A stretch of 64,000 nucleotides of DNA, from NCBI GenBank assembly GCA_963932465.1, contig OZ010791.1, positions 158,094,012 to 158,158,011 of the forward strand, read 5' to 3'. The position numbers and the translations under genes are program-made. This document shows, one piece after another, positions 11,248-23,212 of this stretch (position 1 is its first letter; each line of letters starts with the position of its first letter). The notes beneath the pieces are model-generated. The model was not told where the DNA came from and ran no database searches. It saw nothing but the letters and a program-made list of their open reading frames with translations. The DNA comes from Maratus speciosus (lineage: Eukaryota; Arthropoda; Arachnida; Araneae; Salticidae).

Positions 11248-13998
11248 ATATATATATATATATCAATTTTGAACGGAGGGTGGTTTCGGGGTCTGGGGGT
11301 CATGATCGATGAAAATATACCAAAATTTTTTGAAATCGCTTTCCTCCGAACGGCTGCAATAGGTAGCTTTTTGTAATGAAAGCTACCTAAAATTCTTTTT
11401 TTTTAAAAAAGCAATTTTTTCTTTATTGGCTTAAAATAATACTGAGGTTTTAGCGTTAAATACCGCAAACGCATGCTTTTATTTTCATTTGATCCAGAGA
11501 TATAACACCTTTTGTCTTGAGAAGTGATGCATCAGCTGCCCTCTGACAAGAAGTTTTAGGTAGCTTTCTTTACAAAAAAGCTACCTATTGCAGCCGTTCG
11601 GAGGAAAGAGATTTCAAAAAATTTTGGTATATTTTCATCGATCATGACCCCCAGACCCCGAAACCAGCCTCCGTTCAAAATTGATATATATATCTGACCT
11701 ATGTCACACTGTAACTCCCGTAATTATGAACCGATTTCGATGTAATTCGGTGTGTACATAGTACATACCAATCTCTCGACCGAGTTCGTTGGCCAGCTTC
11801 ATCCGCCATTTTGTTTCAAAATGGTGGCCATTTAAAATTTAATTAAAAATTTTAAAATTTTAAATGTGGTACCAAAAAATTAAAAATAGAAAAATATTTT
11901 TTTCTTATGTATTTGACCTTTATACAAAGATTCCAGAGCAGTTTTTGTTTCGTCTATATCTTAAAAAATGGCTGAGTTATAGCATTTTGAATTTCTAGCG
12001 TGGCTGACATTTTGAAACGTCCTGAATTTTGTCACGCGATAAAAGGCGTATTTATGAACCGATTTGGATGTAATTCGGTGTGTACATAGTACATACCAAT
12101 CTCTCGACCGAGTTCGTTGGCCAGCTTCATCCGCCATTTTGTTTCAAAATGGCGGCCATTTAAATTTTTTTTAAAAATTTAAAATTTGAAATGTGGTACC
12201 AAAAAATTGGAAATGGAAAAATATTTTTTTCTTATGTATTTGACCTTTATACAAAGATTTCGGAGCAGTTTTTGTTTCATCTATATCTTAAAAAATGGCT
12301 GAGTTATAGCATTTTGAATTTCAAGCGTGGCTGACATTTTGAAACGTCCTGAATTTTGTCGCGCGATAAAAGGCGTATCTATGAACCGATTTGGATGTAA
12401 CTTCGTTTATACATAGTACATACCAATGTCTCGACCGGGTTCGTTGTCCAGCTTCACCCGCCATCTTGTTTAAAAATGGCGGCAATTTAAATTTTTTAGA
12501 AAAATTTAAATTTGAAATGTGTTACCAAAAATTGAAAATTGAAAAAATATTTTCTTCTTATGTGTTTGACCTTAATAAAAAGATTCGGGAACAGTTTTTG
12601 TTTCGTCTATATCTTAAGAAATGGCTGAGTTATAGCATTTTGAATTTCTAGCGTGGCTGACATTTTGAAACGTCCTGATTTTTCTCACGTAATAACAGGC
12701 GTATTTATGAACCGACTTGGATGTACCTTGGTGTGTACATAGTACATACAAATATCTCGACCGAGTTCGTTGGCCAGCTTCATCCGCCATCTTGTTTCAA
12801 AATGGCGGCCATTGAAAAAAATTAAAAAATAAAAAAATTTAAATGAGATACCAAAAAATTGGAAAATGAAAAAGATTTTTTTTGTATGGAACAGTTTTTC
12901 TTTCGTCTATATCTAAAAAAATGACTGAGTAATAGCATTTTGAATTTCTCTTGTGGCTGACATTTTAAAACGACCTGATTTTTGTCACGCGATAACAGGC
13001 GTATTTATGAACCTATTTGGATGTAACTTGGTCTGTACATAGTACATACCAATGTCTCGACCGAGTTCGTTGGCCAGCTTCATTCGCCATCTTGTTTCAA
13101 AAGGGTTGCCATTTAAAAAAAATTAAATTTAAAATTCAAAATGAGGTATTAAAAAATTGGAAAATGAAAAAGATTTTTTTTATGTGTTTGGCCTTGATAC
13201 AAAGATTCCGGAGCAGTTTTTGTTTCTGAAAATTTGTTCTTTTGTTGATATCTTAAAAAATGGTTGATTTATAGCACTTTGAATTTCTAGCATGGCTAAC
13301 ATTTTGAAACGATCTTGTATTTGTCACGCGATAACACACGTATTCGCCTATTTCGATGTAAGAAAGCATGTGGATAGTATACATCAACTCCTTGACCAAG
13401 TTCGCTGGCCAGATTCATCAGCCATCTTGTTTCAAAATGGCGGCCATTAAATAAAAAAAATATATATATAAATTTGAAATTGAAAAAGGTTTCTTTCTTA
13501 AGTATTTGATCTTGATATAAGGATTCAGGAGCATTTTTTGTTTGTCTTTACCTTAAAAAATGGCTCAGATATAGCAGTTTCAATTTCTATTGTGGGTGAC
13601 ATTTTGAAAAATCTGATTTTTTGCATGGGACAGCACTCCTATATATTAACCGATTCCGATGTGAGTGAGCATGTGCACAGCAATTACTAAGGTCTCGACC
13701 AAGTTCACTGCTTAGCCTCATCCACCATGTTGTCTTAAAATGACAGGCACTTTAAGAAATTGCCGAATTTGGCAGCCAAATATAAGTTACTTTAAAGAAA
13801 AGCAGCTTGGATAAAGCTGACTAATTTCGCGAAATTCTCATTCATTATATTGTTAAAAATTAGTATTGAATCTCCTATATTCGGTTTCCACTAAATTGAG
13901 CTTCGTGTGTTTGCATGATATAAGTTGGCTTTTTTAAAATAAGGATTATGAAAGCTACCTCTTCCTCCCGGCACTGGCCGGAAGGACTTTTTAACTTC
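8854..13998. mobile_element. Giant fold-back with 7 + 7 tandem units
   Basis: The two arms are inverted copies: GAGTTAAAAAGTCCTTCCGG at the left and its complement at the right. Each arm has a unique ~260-bp outer part followed by seven tandem units with ~328-bp period. Left-arm units begin near 9130, 9455, 9787, 10118, 10442, 10770 and 11096. Their mirror copies lie near 11800, 12130, 12460, 12785, 13085, 13420 and 13720. Most units carry CCGCCATTTTG facing CAAAATGGCGG around three bases, then 'gatgaagctggccaacgaac' and 'tcataaatacgcc'. The inner units are most alike; the outer ones have drifted. The arms meet at a (TA)n run and a ~165-bp spacer (11391-11555) bounded by GGTAGCTTTC hairpins. 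ORFs here (12391, 13017, 13891) are repeat read-through, not genes. Confidence 0.9.
11212..11263. repeat. (TA)n microsatellite in the left arm
   Basis: Two TA runs separated by 'tgga', lying between tandem unit 7 and the central hairpin block. The right arm has only a short 'atatatata' at the mirror position, one of the few asymmetries of the fold-back. Confidence 0.85.
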
Positions 13999-14536
13999 AT
14001 TTATCTCAGAATTAATATTTTCACGATTTGTCAACTTTAAAATAATATATCTAAAGTTCCTTGCAAGATATATGTATGAATTTTTCAACACAGATTTTAT
14101 GCTATATTTCCAAAAAATCGTCTTCAGGATTTTTAATTTTAAGTGATAATTGTGAAAATATTCTATTTAATGCAAAACTCGCTCATAAAAAACCTTTTTT
14201 ACTTAAATTGTTTTTTTTTACAAAATTCATAATGAATATTTTAAGAAATACTGAAACAAATTAAAATGACACATTTTTTGTACACAAAAGTGTAAAAATT
14301 TAGTAAATCGAGTAAGTACTTCCACATTTATATCAAAAATTAAATATGTTTAAAATTTTAAAATTTAAATTAAAAAATATATTTGAAATGTTTCAGATTT
14401 TTTTTACATGCAATATTTTTATTATATTAAAACAGATTTCAGAAAAAATTTCGTAACAAAATCTCAATAAGTAAAAAAAAAAAAAATAAAAAAAAATAAA
14501 TAACTAAATAGAATTTTGAGTCCCGAACTCCCTTAA

Positions 14537-14877
14537 AGCTTCTGTATAAATCGCAGTTATCTCAGAAAAGAAAACATTCACCCCTACTAAGTTTGCCGTA
14601 AATCGTTGAATATAAAAGTGAATGGAATAAATTTAATTATAATAACATCTATTAATGAATGCTATACTTAAATATTACTTAGGATATCGTCTACATATAG
14701 AAAATAGGTATATTTTGAAATTAATTTTCAAAAAAACGTATAGATTATAACCTATAATTTTTTTTAACAAGAATAAATTTCGAGAAACTTCAAATATACG
14801 AATACAAAATTTCAGCTCATTCCACGAAGTAGTTTTTGAGTTATACTTAAAGAACTAGCTTTTACTTCAGCCAAATA
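14537..14877 (+). repeat. Partial copy of the 16.4/42.3-kb dispersed repeat
   Basis: From about 14700 the sequence 'agattataacctataatttt ... gtagtttttgagttatactt' matches the reverse complement of about 42180-42300. The TA MITE interrupts it at 14878, and matching text ('tttattgttatccat') resumes at 15840, just before the next MITE. The first ~150 bases show nothing definite. Confidence 0.5.
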
Positions 14878-15795
14878 CACTGGCGTCCAAAATTAAGGAC
14901 CAATCACAAAATGCTAATTTTCAAGTACGCGAATACTCAAAAGGAAATAATATAATTCGAATAATTACTATCTCTACAGCACGGCTAGTCCATATAACAT
15001 CTCATTCATGTCACACATGGTCACAAGTGTCACAGTCACTACAATGAAGCAAAAAAATAGGAAATTCCATACATCTCATTATGAGTCTCAAATGATCACT
15101 ATTTTGACTCCACTGAGACGTCACTGTGACTGCTACTTTGTGACGAGTCCCCATGTGACTTTACAATGTAGCTACATTGTGACTCTCATGTGACTATCAT
15201 CTGCAGACTCAATTTCAAAGTCATCGTGAACGCTGCATTGTGATAAGTTACCAAATAATGTCACATTAAAGTCACATGATGACTTTCAGGTGACAGAGTG
15301 ACTACTGTGAAGTCACCATTGTGCTCTTTTGGGAAAAGTCACCATTGTGCTCTTTTGGGAAAAGTCACCATTGTGCTCTTTTGGGAAAAGTCACCATGTG
15401 ACTATAATGTGATATTATTTGGTGAGTTATCATAATGCAACGTTTATGATGACTTTGAAATTGAGTCTAAAAACGACAGTCACATGAGAGTCACAATGTA
15501 ACTACATCGTTAAGTCACCTGGTGACTCGTCACAAAGCAGTAGCCACATGGACTTTTCAGGGGAGTCGCATATAGTGATCATTTCAGACTCATAATGAGA
15601 CGTGTGGAATTTCCTATTTTTTGTTTCACCGTAGTGACTGTGACACTTGTGACCATGTTTGACATGAATGAGATGCTATATGGACTAGCTGTGCTGTAGG
15701 GATAGTAATTATTTGAATTATATTATTTCCTTTTGAGTATTCGCTTACTTAAAAATTAGCATTTTGTCACTGGTCCTTAATTTTGAACACCAGTG
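14878..15795. mobile_element. Near-perfect palindromic MITE, 918 bp, TA target
   Basis: The ends are CACTGGCGTCCAAAATTAAG and the complement of CACTGGTGTTCAAAATTAAG, each bounded by TA. The arms pair along about 440 bases each, so almost the whole element is one hairpin. It is packed with GTGAC/GTCAC words. The loop region holds three direct copies of a 26-bp unit (AAAGTCACCATTGTGCTCTT plus TTGGGA) at about 15312-15389. TA targets and CACTGGCGTCCAAAATT ends fit Tc1/mariner derivatives. No protein is encoded; the ORF at 15008 is a shadow of the arm. Confidence 0.85.
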
Positions 15796-15854
15796 TAATT
15801 ACTAGGGTTTTCTTGAGTCCAGCATCATCACATTTCAGCTTTATTGTTATCCAT

Positions 15855-16066
15855 CTAACCCCTTGAGGGGCGGTGGGATATATTATATCCCACCTTTGAT
15901 TAATGAAGATTCGCACCAGAAACATTTTATTAAATTTAACTTTTCTAACTTTGGTGGAAAAAAAGCCGTAAAATTGCTTTTCCTTATTTTGCAATAAAAT
16001 TTTTTGAATATTCCGATGAGAATTCACCATTACAGAAGCACAATTACTTGCCCCCGAAAGGGTTAA
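15855..16066. mobile_element. TTAA-type MITE, 212 bp
   Basis: The right end, read inward, is TTAACCCTTTCGGGGGC and the left end is CTAACCCCTTGAGGGGC, so the left TTAA has mutated to CTAA. A perfect internal hairpin GGTGGGATATATTATATCCCACC lies near the left end (seen in two halves, GGTGGGATATA and TATATCCCACC). Size and ends match the MITE at 2091-2297, so they are one piggyBac-type family. Confidence 0.65.
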
Positions 16067-16380
16067 AGTTTTAAAGAGAGAAATAGATGTTTTTGCATAT
16101 AATAACGGGTCCTCACTATTGATAGTATGGAAAGTTATCTCTTTTTAACGAGAAATGGTGGCAATAGAAGTTTATTAGTTATGCTTTTTTGTGTTTTAAC
16201 TTTTGAAAACTAAAAAAAAAAAAATGATTTTCTTAAAACTACTTGATGGCAATCAATTTTTGCCTGGTTCATGTGGTCCATGCATAAATTTAGCTCTGCT
16301 GTCTTATACAACGTTTCGTAAGTGCTATTTCATCTATAAATTTAGGTACAATTCATAAATCAATGGTGATATTCTTTAGA
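16067..16380. other. No gene seen
   Basis: AT-rich spacer with no supported feature. Confidence 0.45.
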
Positions 16381-16399
16381 TCAAAAGTATGTTTTGAAA

Positions 16400-17762
16400 A
16401 AAGTTCAAGACAAATGCGTCTAAATAAAGTATGACGCAGGCAGAAATCATGTAAACAGATAAATGTAGTTTCCTAGAAAATTAATTTAAAAAAATATGTT
16501 TTTTTAATTACTTTATCGAAAAAATATGACTCATAACCTAAGACTTTTTTTAATAAAAATCAATTTCCAAAAAATCCAATAGACGAATCGACAATTACTG
16601 CTCCTTCCACAGAGAGGTTTTTGACTCATGCTCAAAAAAATACCCGCATTGCAATTTGTTTTGCAACGATTACGAATGTATTAACATTACGATTTCCAAG
16701 ATTTTAAACCAGCGTAAAGGCTAAACTACTTGTCTGAATAACTTCCTGTTTGATATCTGAATGGAAAATTTGCCGAAAAATCCAAGTATGATGTCAAAAT
16801 TTGATCTAACTGTTCAATAAACAATTAAATTTAAAAAATCAAAAAACCCGACTGCGTAAAAAGCGAACTACTTAATTATTTCTCATCAATGTGAAACTTT
16901 TTTTTTTTCAATTCCTACTATTAACTCATACACTCGCTATATATATATCTTGTTCAAATTTTCAATCGTTAATAAAATACTTATTATTCATCCAATCAAG
17001 CTCAAATAAATTTTTTTAAACTTGTAGGGGATGACACTTGATGTTAATCCAGTTTTTTCAAAAATTAATTAATTAATTAAATTAGATTAATCAATTTTCA
17101 ATAATCGAGAAAGCCCTCTTCTTGATCAAGGTATTTTAAGACCGAGAGAGCCATCTTCTTGATCGAGGCATTTTAAGCGCCACTCGAGAGAAAAGAAGAA
17201 TGGGAGAAAAAAAATCATTTTCTTATTGACCTAAGTAGGAATTGACTTAAAATATTTTTTTATATTACTTATTTATATTACTTACCTATTTTTTTTATTT
17301 ACTTGTATTGATGACTTTTAAGTTGTGTTTAATTGTTAGCTCCTATCTATAAACACTGTTTTCATGAGGTCTGTAGATGTCTATGATGGTTAGAGTTGCA
17401 GTAAAGCTGGATATCCTACCTACACAACTTCCAGGTTGTATAATAATTTAACGGAGCTTCTGACTGTAAAATAGTCAATAGTTCCGAAATATCGTCTTCA
17501 GTTTGAAAGTCCTATCCAATGATATGCCACTCAATAGGGTGCGTAATTTTTTTTTCGTCTCTACCGCCATTTTGTATTTTAGGGCCGCCATTTTGAATTT
17601 ATAAAAACAAAAACCAGCCTATAACCATCGGGCTGTTAAGACGAATCGATAGAGACCTCATTCATTAAAATGCATCCAGCCGTTGGGATGTTTCGAGAGT
17701 ATAAAGAAATCCACATACCCAGATACGCGTGAAACACATAACCCTTCTTTTCAGTCTGGTAA
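16400..17762 (+). repeat. Dispersed repeat, left copy of an inverted pair
   Basis: This ~1.35-kb segment recurs in reverse complement at 39178-42400. Shared landmarks include 'cttgatcaagaagagggctt', 'aagttgtgtttaattgttag', 'cataacccttcttttcagtc' and 'aaaaaacccgactgcgtaaa'. The inner ~920 bases start and end with a short inverted ACCCGACTG / CAGTCTGGT, which may be element termini. There is no ORF of note. It contains two tandem versions of 'cttcttgatcaaggtatttt'. A short fragment of the same family is at 44705-44760. Confidence 0.75.
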
Positions 17763-17953
17763 AAATGCTAAGTTAGTTACAATTTCTATATCGATCCCCT
17801 AAAAAAAATAATACGTGTATCACTCATTAGTAGACGCTTAATAATCGATTGGTACCATAGTCACATTCTTTTGAATTATTTGCGGCAGAATTTGTATAGG
17901 CGTTTCTTTATTTTATTTTTTATTTTTACACAGATTTCACATGCCTCATTTTC

Positions 17954-18145
17954 AGGTGCGTCCGTAGTTCTATAAATACGTAGCACCTATAGTCGTCGTT
18001 CGGTCCCTCTGTCTGTCCGTTCGCATATAACAGAGAAAAAAACTACCCAACCGAAGGGTCAGAAATTTTAAATATATAATTGTTGCAAACTGTTGTCGAG
18101 TCGTTACAAATTTTATGAAAATCGGATGTATAATTTAATTACAGG
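17954..18145 (+). repeat. Related end of the AGGTGCGTTCGTA family
   Basis: AGGTGCGTCCGTAGTTCTAT followed by 'aaatacgtagcacctatagtcg' closely matches the inverted right end of the 4488-6099 element for about 180 bases, through 'ctgtccgt' and 'aaaaactaccca'. No opposite end is visible nearby, so this is a solo or truncated copy. Confidence 0.65.
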
Positions 18146-18295
18146 ACAGTCAAATGAGCAAACATTCTTTTTTTTTTTATCTCATCATTTTCGTAAATAA
18201 AAGGAAATTTGAAATATTTATATTAATACTAAACAATTAGTTATTGGTCAATTTATTTCCCATATAATTTTTTTTTTATAGTATGTACTTTAGAT

Positions 18296-19557
18296 CAAGG
18301 GTTCCCAACAAGGGGCGCGCACTCATCGGTGGCCAATGTGACTTTTTAGGGGGGGGTAATTTTAAATTTGTAAGTTACCCATTCCCTGTCTGTTTTTTTT
18401 TTCTTCTTTTTGGAAAAGTCATGATTTTGACTAAAAGCAAATGTAATACATGCAAAAAAAAAAAAAAAAAAAAAAAAAGGTATTTTGTTAAATTTAAAAA
18501 AAGGTCCGTATCATTAGTTTAAAATGGAATAAATACCAGAATAATTATACGAAGAGTCTTAAATAATATTTTGACGCCTTTAAATAAAAACAAATCTTTA
18601 TAATTTTTCAGCTTATCAATGTATTTCACAGTTTTCCTCAAAGTTACTTTTTTTTAATGAGTTTTATAATTCTATTCGTTCTGCTGTATGTAACGTGATA
18701 AAACTTTTACAAGTGAAACTACTCTCGGATCTATCTAAATCTTACCATCTTGAACATATTTAATCTAAAAAATATTTGAAATATTTAACATGGTACTACC
18801 AATTTTATAAAATTTACAAATCATTATGTATCATTAGAAAAGGAAATGGATAAATTTGAAATATCTATGGCTTTAGTGCAGGACTCCTACACAGAAAATG
18901 AATACATAAGGTACACAATTTATTGTTTAAAATACGATAATACTTGATAGCCAATTAACGATAACCTTCAAAGGAAAGAAAGGAACGTGTTTTCATGCGG
19001 AATAATGGTTATATAAAATTGAAAAAAGGTCAGAATCTTAAAATGGTTTTTGTGCAGTTTTTTATCCATAGAAAAAAAAATAGTGTTCGAAGCTTTGCAC
19101 CAACTTTTTTTGTATTATTAAAATGAATTATAAAATATGTAAATATTATTAATTTTAATGCTAAATACAAGAATCTACTCAAGCATACTGTGAATATGAA
19201 AATGCAGACCATACAAAACTTTGGTTAAACATCGCGGTAATTTGAAAAGGTACAACAAAACACTTTTTGGCAAAAAAGTGAAGATACATATTTTCTTTAA
19301 CTTGTTTCTGATTGCATGTATAAAATTATGTCAAAAACACATATCTGATAGAGAATTCACATCTTTAGTAAGTTAAAAAATGTGGAAGTGAATAGTTATT
19401 GTTAAGCCTGTGTTAGACTATCTTCAGGTGAATAGAATGTTAAATAATAAAAGAAATAACTAAGTTAGAGAATTATATATGAGTAGGGGGGGGGGGGGGA
19501 TCGTGGTTTTACAGATGATTTGGTGGGGCGTGGACATCAAAAGGTTGGGAACCACTG
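18296..19557. mobile_element. hAT-like element, 1.26 kb, with 8-bp target duplication
   Basis: The termini are CAAGGGTTCCCAACAAGG and the complement of CAGTGGTTCCCAACCTTTTG. The flanks carry an exact CTTTAGAT at 18288-18295 and 19558-19565. An 8-bp duplication together with CAGTGGTTCCCAACC-type ends is diagnostic of hAT elements. Inside there is a poly-A run at 18453-18478, a G run at 19488-19499 and AT-rich filler, but no hAT transposase motif, so it is non-autonomous. The ORFs at 18283 and 19479 cross the element ends and are not genes. Confidence 0.85.
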
Positions 19558-19565
19558 CTTTAGAT

Positions 19566-20142
19566 GTTTTTAGATCTTTTAACCATTTGCCTGTTATTGC
19601 ACTTTATGTGTGCATTCTATGTCACACAATTTTTAATATTATTAACCTTCTAATGTCCATGGTAGCATATCTGTTACCATATGTTCAGTTTAAATTTTTA
19701 GCACGAAATTTAATAAATAATGTATATTTATTAATTCTTTATTTGTAAATTATTTAATTCTTATATTTAAGTCATTACAACAATAATTTCACCTTTATGT
19801 AATATTAGTCATGAAGTTTGAATGCAGATGGAGCACTAGATAAGAAAAATTTGGTTTGAAGAAACATGTCTAACAAACAGGACAAAATTGCATTTACAGT
19901 GGCAAATTTTTTGTCACTTTTTCAAATATTTTATTGAAATAAAACCAAATACATATAATATATAGGTATAAAAAGAGTTACTTCTATTCACTGCACAAAA
20001 AAGTTCAATATAATTTTGTTTTTTAATGATAAAATCAGTAATTAAAATGAAGGTATCAGATCTGTTACCTCAGGAGTTAGTGATCATGAGCCCATGGTAG
20101 CATTTTTGCTACCATATTATTTTCAGAAGAAATTTATACTTC
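19566..20142. repeat. AT-rich spacer with three GGTA/TACC hairpins
   Basis: ATGGTAGCAT-ATCTGTTACCAT at 19659-19680, AGGTATCAGATCTGTTACCT at 20051-20070 and ATGGTAGCATTTTTGCTACC at 20094-20113 are related small hairpins. No gene is seen. They may be parts of an eroded MITE whose ends I cannot place. Confidence 0.4.
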
Positions 20143-20442
20143 TTACGCTCGTATTCACGAATAACTTCGACCGAGGGTTAAACCGCGGGTCCAGTTTGGT
20201 ATTTTCAACCGGGAGTTGAAATCTCGTATTCACCGTTTACTTCGGATGAAAAGTTACCCAACTCAGAGTTCTTCGACCCCGGTTGAATAAAGTGTGCTTA
20301 TTGGTTTTAAAAAAAATGGCATGTTTTGTTCGGTTTCGCGTCGAGACATTGTTTGTTTTTATTTTGGCAAGAAAAGCGCCGAAAAAAAAGGAAGAAAAGA
20401 AAAGAAAGGCTCAAATGTAGTGTGGATTTCTCTCTCCCCCCA

Positions 20443-20462
20443 AAACACACACACACACACAC
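20443..20462. repeat. (CA)n microsatellite
   Basis: About ten CA dinucleotides inside the Harbinger-like element. Confidence 0.85.
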
Positions 20463-22007
20463 AAAATGTATGGACTAATCACTAAATATGGATCAACTTA
20501 ATTTAATTTCTTGAAAGTTTTAATATTTTTTTAAATAATTCATTCAATTTTTTTTTTAATATTTTTATGATAAATGAGTTAGGTCAATGATATGAAACGT
20601 ATTAACTGCTAAAATAAATGATAGAAGATTAGTTTTCAAAATACATTTTCGCATAGCTGCTAAAACACGGAACTTGATTTGGACACAAACTAATGAAACT
20701 TGATTTGAATAAAAACTGAAATATTATTTCAACAGCAATTATGTTGATTTCCATTATTAATAGCTCTAATTAGTAATTAATTAAGCAATTTCTGATAAGG
20801 AAAATATTAAAATGTAGGAAAAGAGAAAAAAAATGAAGAGAGTAACCTGTTGTACTTTATATATACTATTTCTTTTATTAGTATAGATGGTATCCAGATG
20901 TATGTATTTTATTGTTTGGATTTTCAGCGAGCTAATTAGAATGATTAATTCTAATTGAATTAGATAGTAATTAATATTCCAGGATGACTGGAAAAAAGTA
21001 GTGAAATAACATTAACAGAACTGCAGAAAAAGTGGAGCAGGTGATTCTGGCGGTGCCCTGGCACCAAGCCGCAGAGGCGCTCCATGGGCGCATCTAGTTA
21101 TCACTTCCGATCAATTGATAACATTTTTTATTTAACTAGTCGCTAAATAAAACTCCACACTTCCTTTAAATTTAAACTGTGTACAGTGGAAATATTTTAT
21201 AAGATGTTATTTTAAGGAACACAGACATTTTAACTCTTTTAAGACTACTAGTGTATGAATTTCCATTCAACACACAGAATCAATCGAATAAGGCCTTTTC
21301 TAAATCATAAATGAATTCTGAACACTATCTGGACAAATAAATGTGAAATATAACAGAAAGTTGAATTACCCCACACCTCTTCCAGCCTTTTGTATGAGAA
21401 TTTTTCCATTATCAAATTTACAAGGTCAAAACTTATTCACTCGATTCTCTTTGGTTATTTTTTCATAAATTAGCCTAGTAATTACGAAATATTATTACAT
21501 GCATGCATACACCTATTTTTGGATGCTCCATTTGAAAGAATGTATTTATTTAGAAAATGATATTTTATTTTCTATATTTTTTTCTAGCTTCTTAATTTTA
21601 TATTTGTTACTCATTTAGATATCACTTCCATTAGATGTAATATGAATTTTATTTAGAATAGAAAAAAAAAGTGAGATATTATTATTTTTTTTATGATTGA
21701 TTAATGATAGATTTATAGACTAGATATGCAAAGTAATTATAGTTAGTAATCTAACAAAACACCTTGAATTCATTAGTGATAGTTTCATATAATTTTATAT
21801 TATCTAATAAATAAAATAGCTCTCTTTTGTTTGTGAATCAGTGGAGAGGAACAAGTCCGCATTTGCACCACCCTACCCATTCCCTCTATTTTTTTATTAT
21901 TTTTTTAGTGTTAATTGTTAATTAAAGTAAATTAAAACGTTTCTCGAGATCTGTGTAAGATATAGAAATAAAAAGAAAGTTTAAAGTACATATTACCAAA
22001 AATAGAA

Positions 22008-23212
22008 GAATGTATGTAATCTCATATACATATGTATATTATCTGTAAATTTTTTAACTGGTTTGTTTATATTTATACATGTATGTCATACATTATATGT
22101 TGAATTGTTTGCTTTCATAAATATTCATGTTCGCGAAGAATTAATTTGCCTTAAAAATATTCATCATTACTAAAAGGGCAGATAAAAGTATTTTTGGTGT
22201 GGGATTATTTTAAAAAAGAAACGTTTTTTATCAACGTATTTCAACCCTTTAGTAATTTATTTTTATTTACCTATCAATTAAGAAGCAAAAATTATTAGTG
22301 ATCTCTAAAAAAACTTTACAATTCCAGGAGATAACATTGAAAAGTGATTAATTTTTATTTAAAAACTCTGAGGTTCCTGTTTTAAGTAGCCAAAAAGGAT
22401 TCATTATTACTATCATTATTTTCGCATAAAATAGCACTAATGCATTATTTTATATTATATGTATAATTTTGAAATTAAAATACAATTGAAAAATAAATGT
22501 AATTAAAATAAATATTTCAAATTTCACAAAAATTGGGAAACATAACGTAAAAGCTTACAAACAAGAACAACAATGCTATAGTGTTTATCAATGATAGAGG
22601 TATTTAATATAATGATATTCAAAATTTTAAAAAATAAATGAACCTCCTTAAATTTTTTCAATAAAGTAATAAAACTCAATGAATTGTTTAAATTGTATGT
22701 TAATTTTTTTTATTTATAGATCTGATATATGTTTATCTAAGTTTGCACATAAACAATAATATATCTTTTACACAATAGACCCAAAATTTAATTTTCAAAC
22801 ATTCTATTGGTCAAAAATCTACAGAAAATCTATGGATATTCGAAGATAATCTGTGTATTTCTTTACTTAAACAAAAAAATCAAATTAGCCTGATATCACA
22901 TTTTAATTAGAACTGATGTAAGTATACAATATTTATTTCGGTACTGTTAAAATACGTTTGTGAATTTTTTTAACATCAAAATTGCAAAAAATAAATAACC
23001 TTAAAAACAACAGTTGTTACTGCAGTAGCAATTTATCGGCCGTTTAAAAAATGTTGGTTATTTTTAAGGCAAATAAAGTTTTCGCGATCACGGGTATTTA
23101 TGTAAACATTCAATATATTATATATAGAGTTTACATACATTAATATAAACAAATCAAATAAAAATATTGAAGATAATAGATATAATATGAGATTACATAC
23201 CTTTACATAATG
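22008..23212. repeat. Inner inverted repeat in the Harbinger-like element
   Basis: 'tatgtaatctcatat' at ~22012 and its complement at ~23190, then 'cataaatattcatgttcgcgaa' with 'tttgccttaaaaata' (22117-22165) and their complements (23020-23110), form inverted arms of roughly 170 bases around about 850 bases of AT-rich sequence. This looks like a second element nested in the first. Confidence 0.55.

Larger units (their letters stand above)
8842..14536. mobile_element. TTAA MITE split by a 5.1-kb fold-back
   Basis: The left end is TTAAGGGGATCCGGAGTTAA and the right end, read inward, is TTAAGGGAGTTCGGGACTCA. The two are similar to each other and to the neighbouring MITE. Without the fold-back (8854-13998) the remaining sequence is about 550 bp, the size of the 8284-8845 element. 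The simplest reading is a second member of the same family that received the fold-back some 12 bases from its left end. Confidence 0.6.

Noticed and set aside
12391..13229. Two ORFs starting MDVTSFIHSTYQCLDRVR and MDVTWSVHSTYQCLDRVR, looking like paralogues
   Set aside because: They are read-throughs of the ~328-bp tandem unit in the fold-back; codons follow the repeat, not protein constraint.
8860..13998. CRISPR-like regular repeats
   Set aside because: Units are ~328 bp with no short spacer structure, in a eukaryotic genome, and mirrored.
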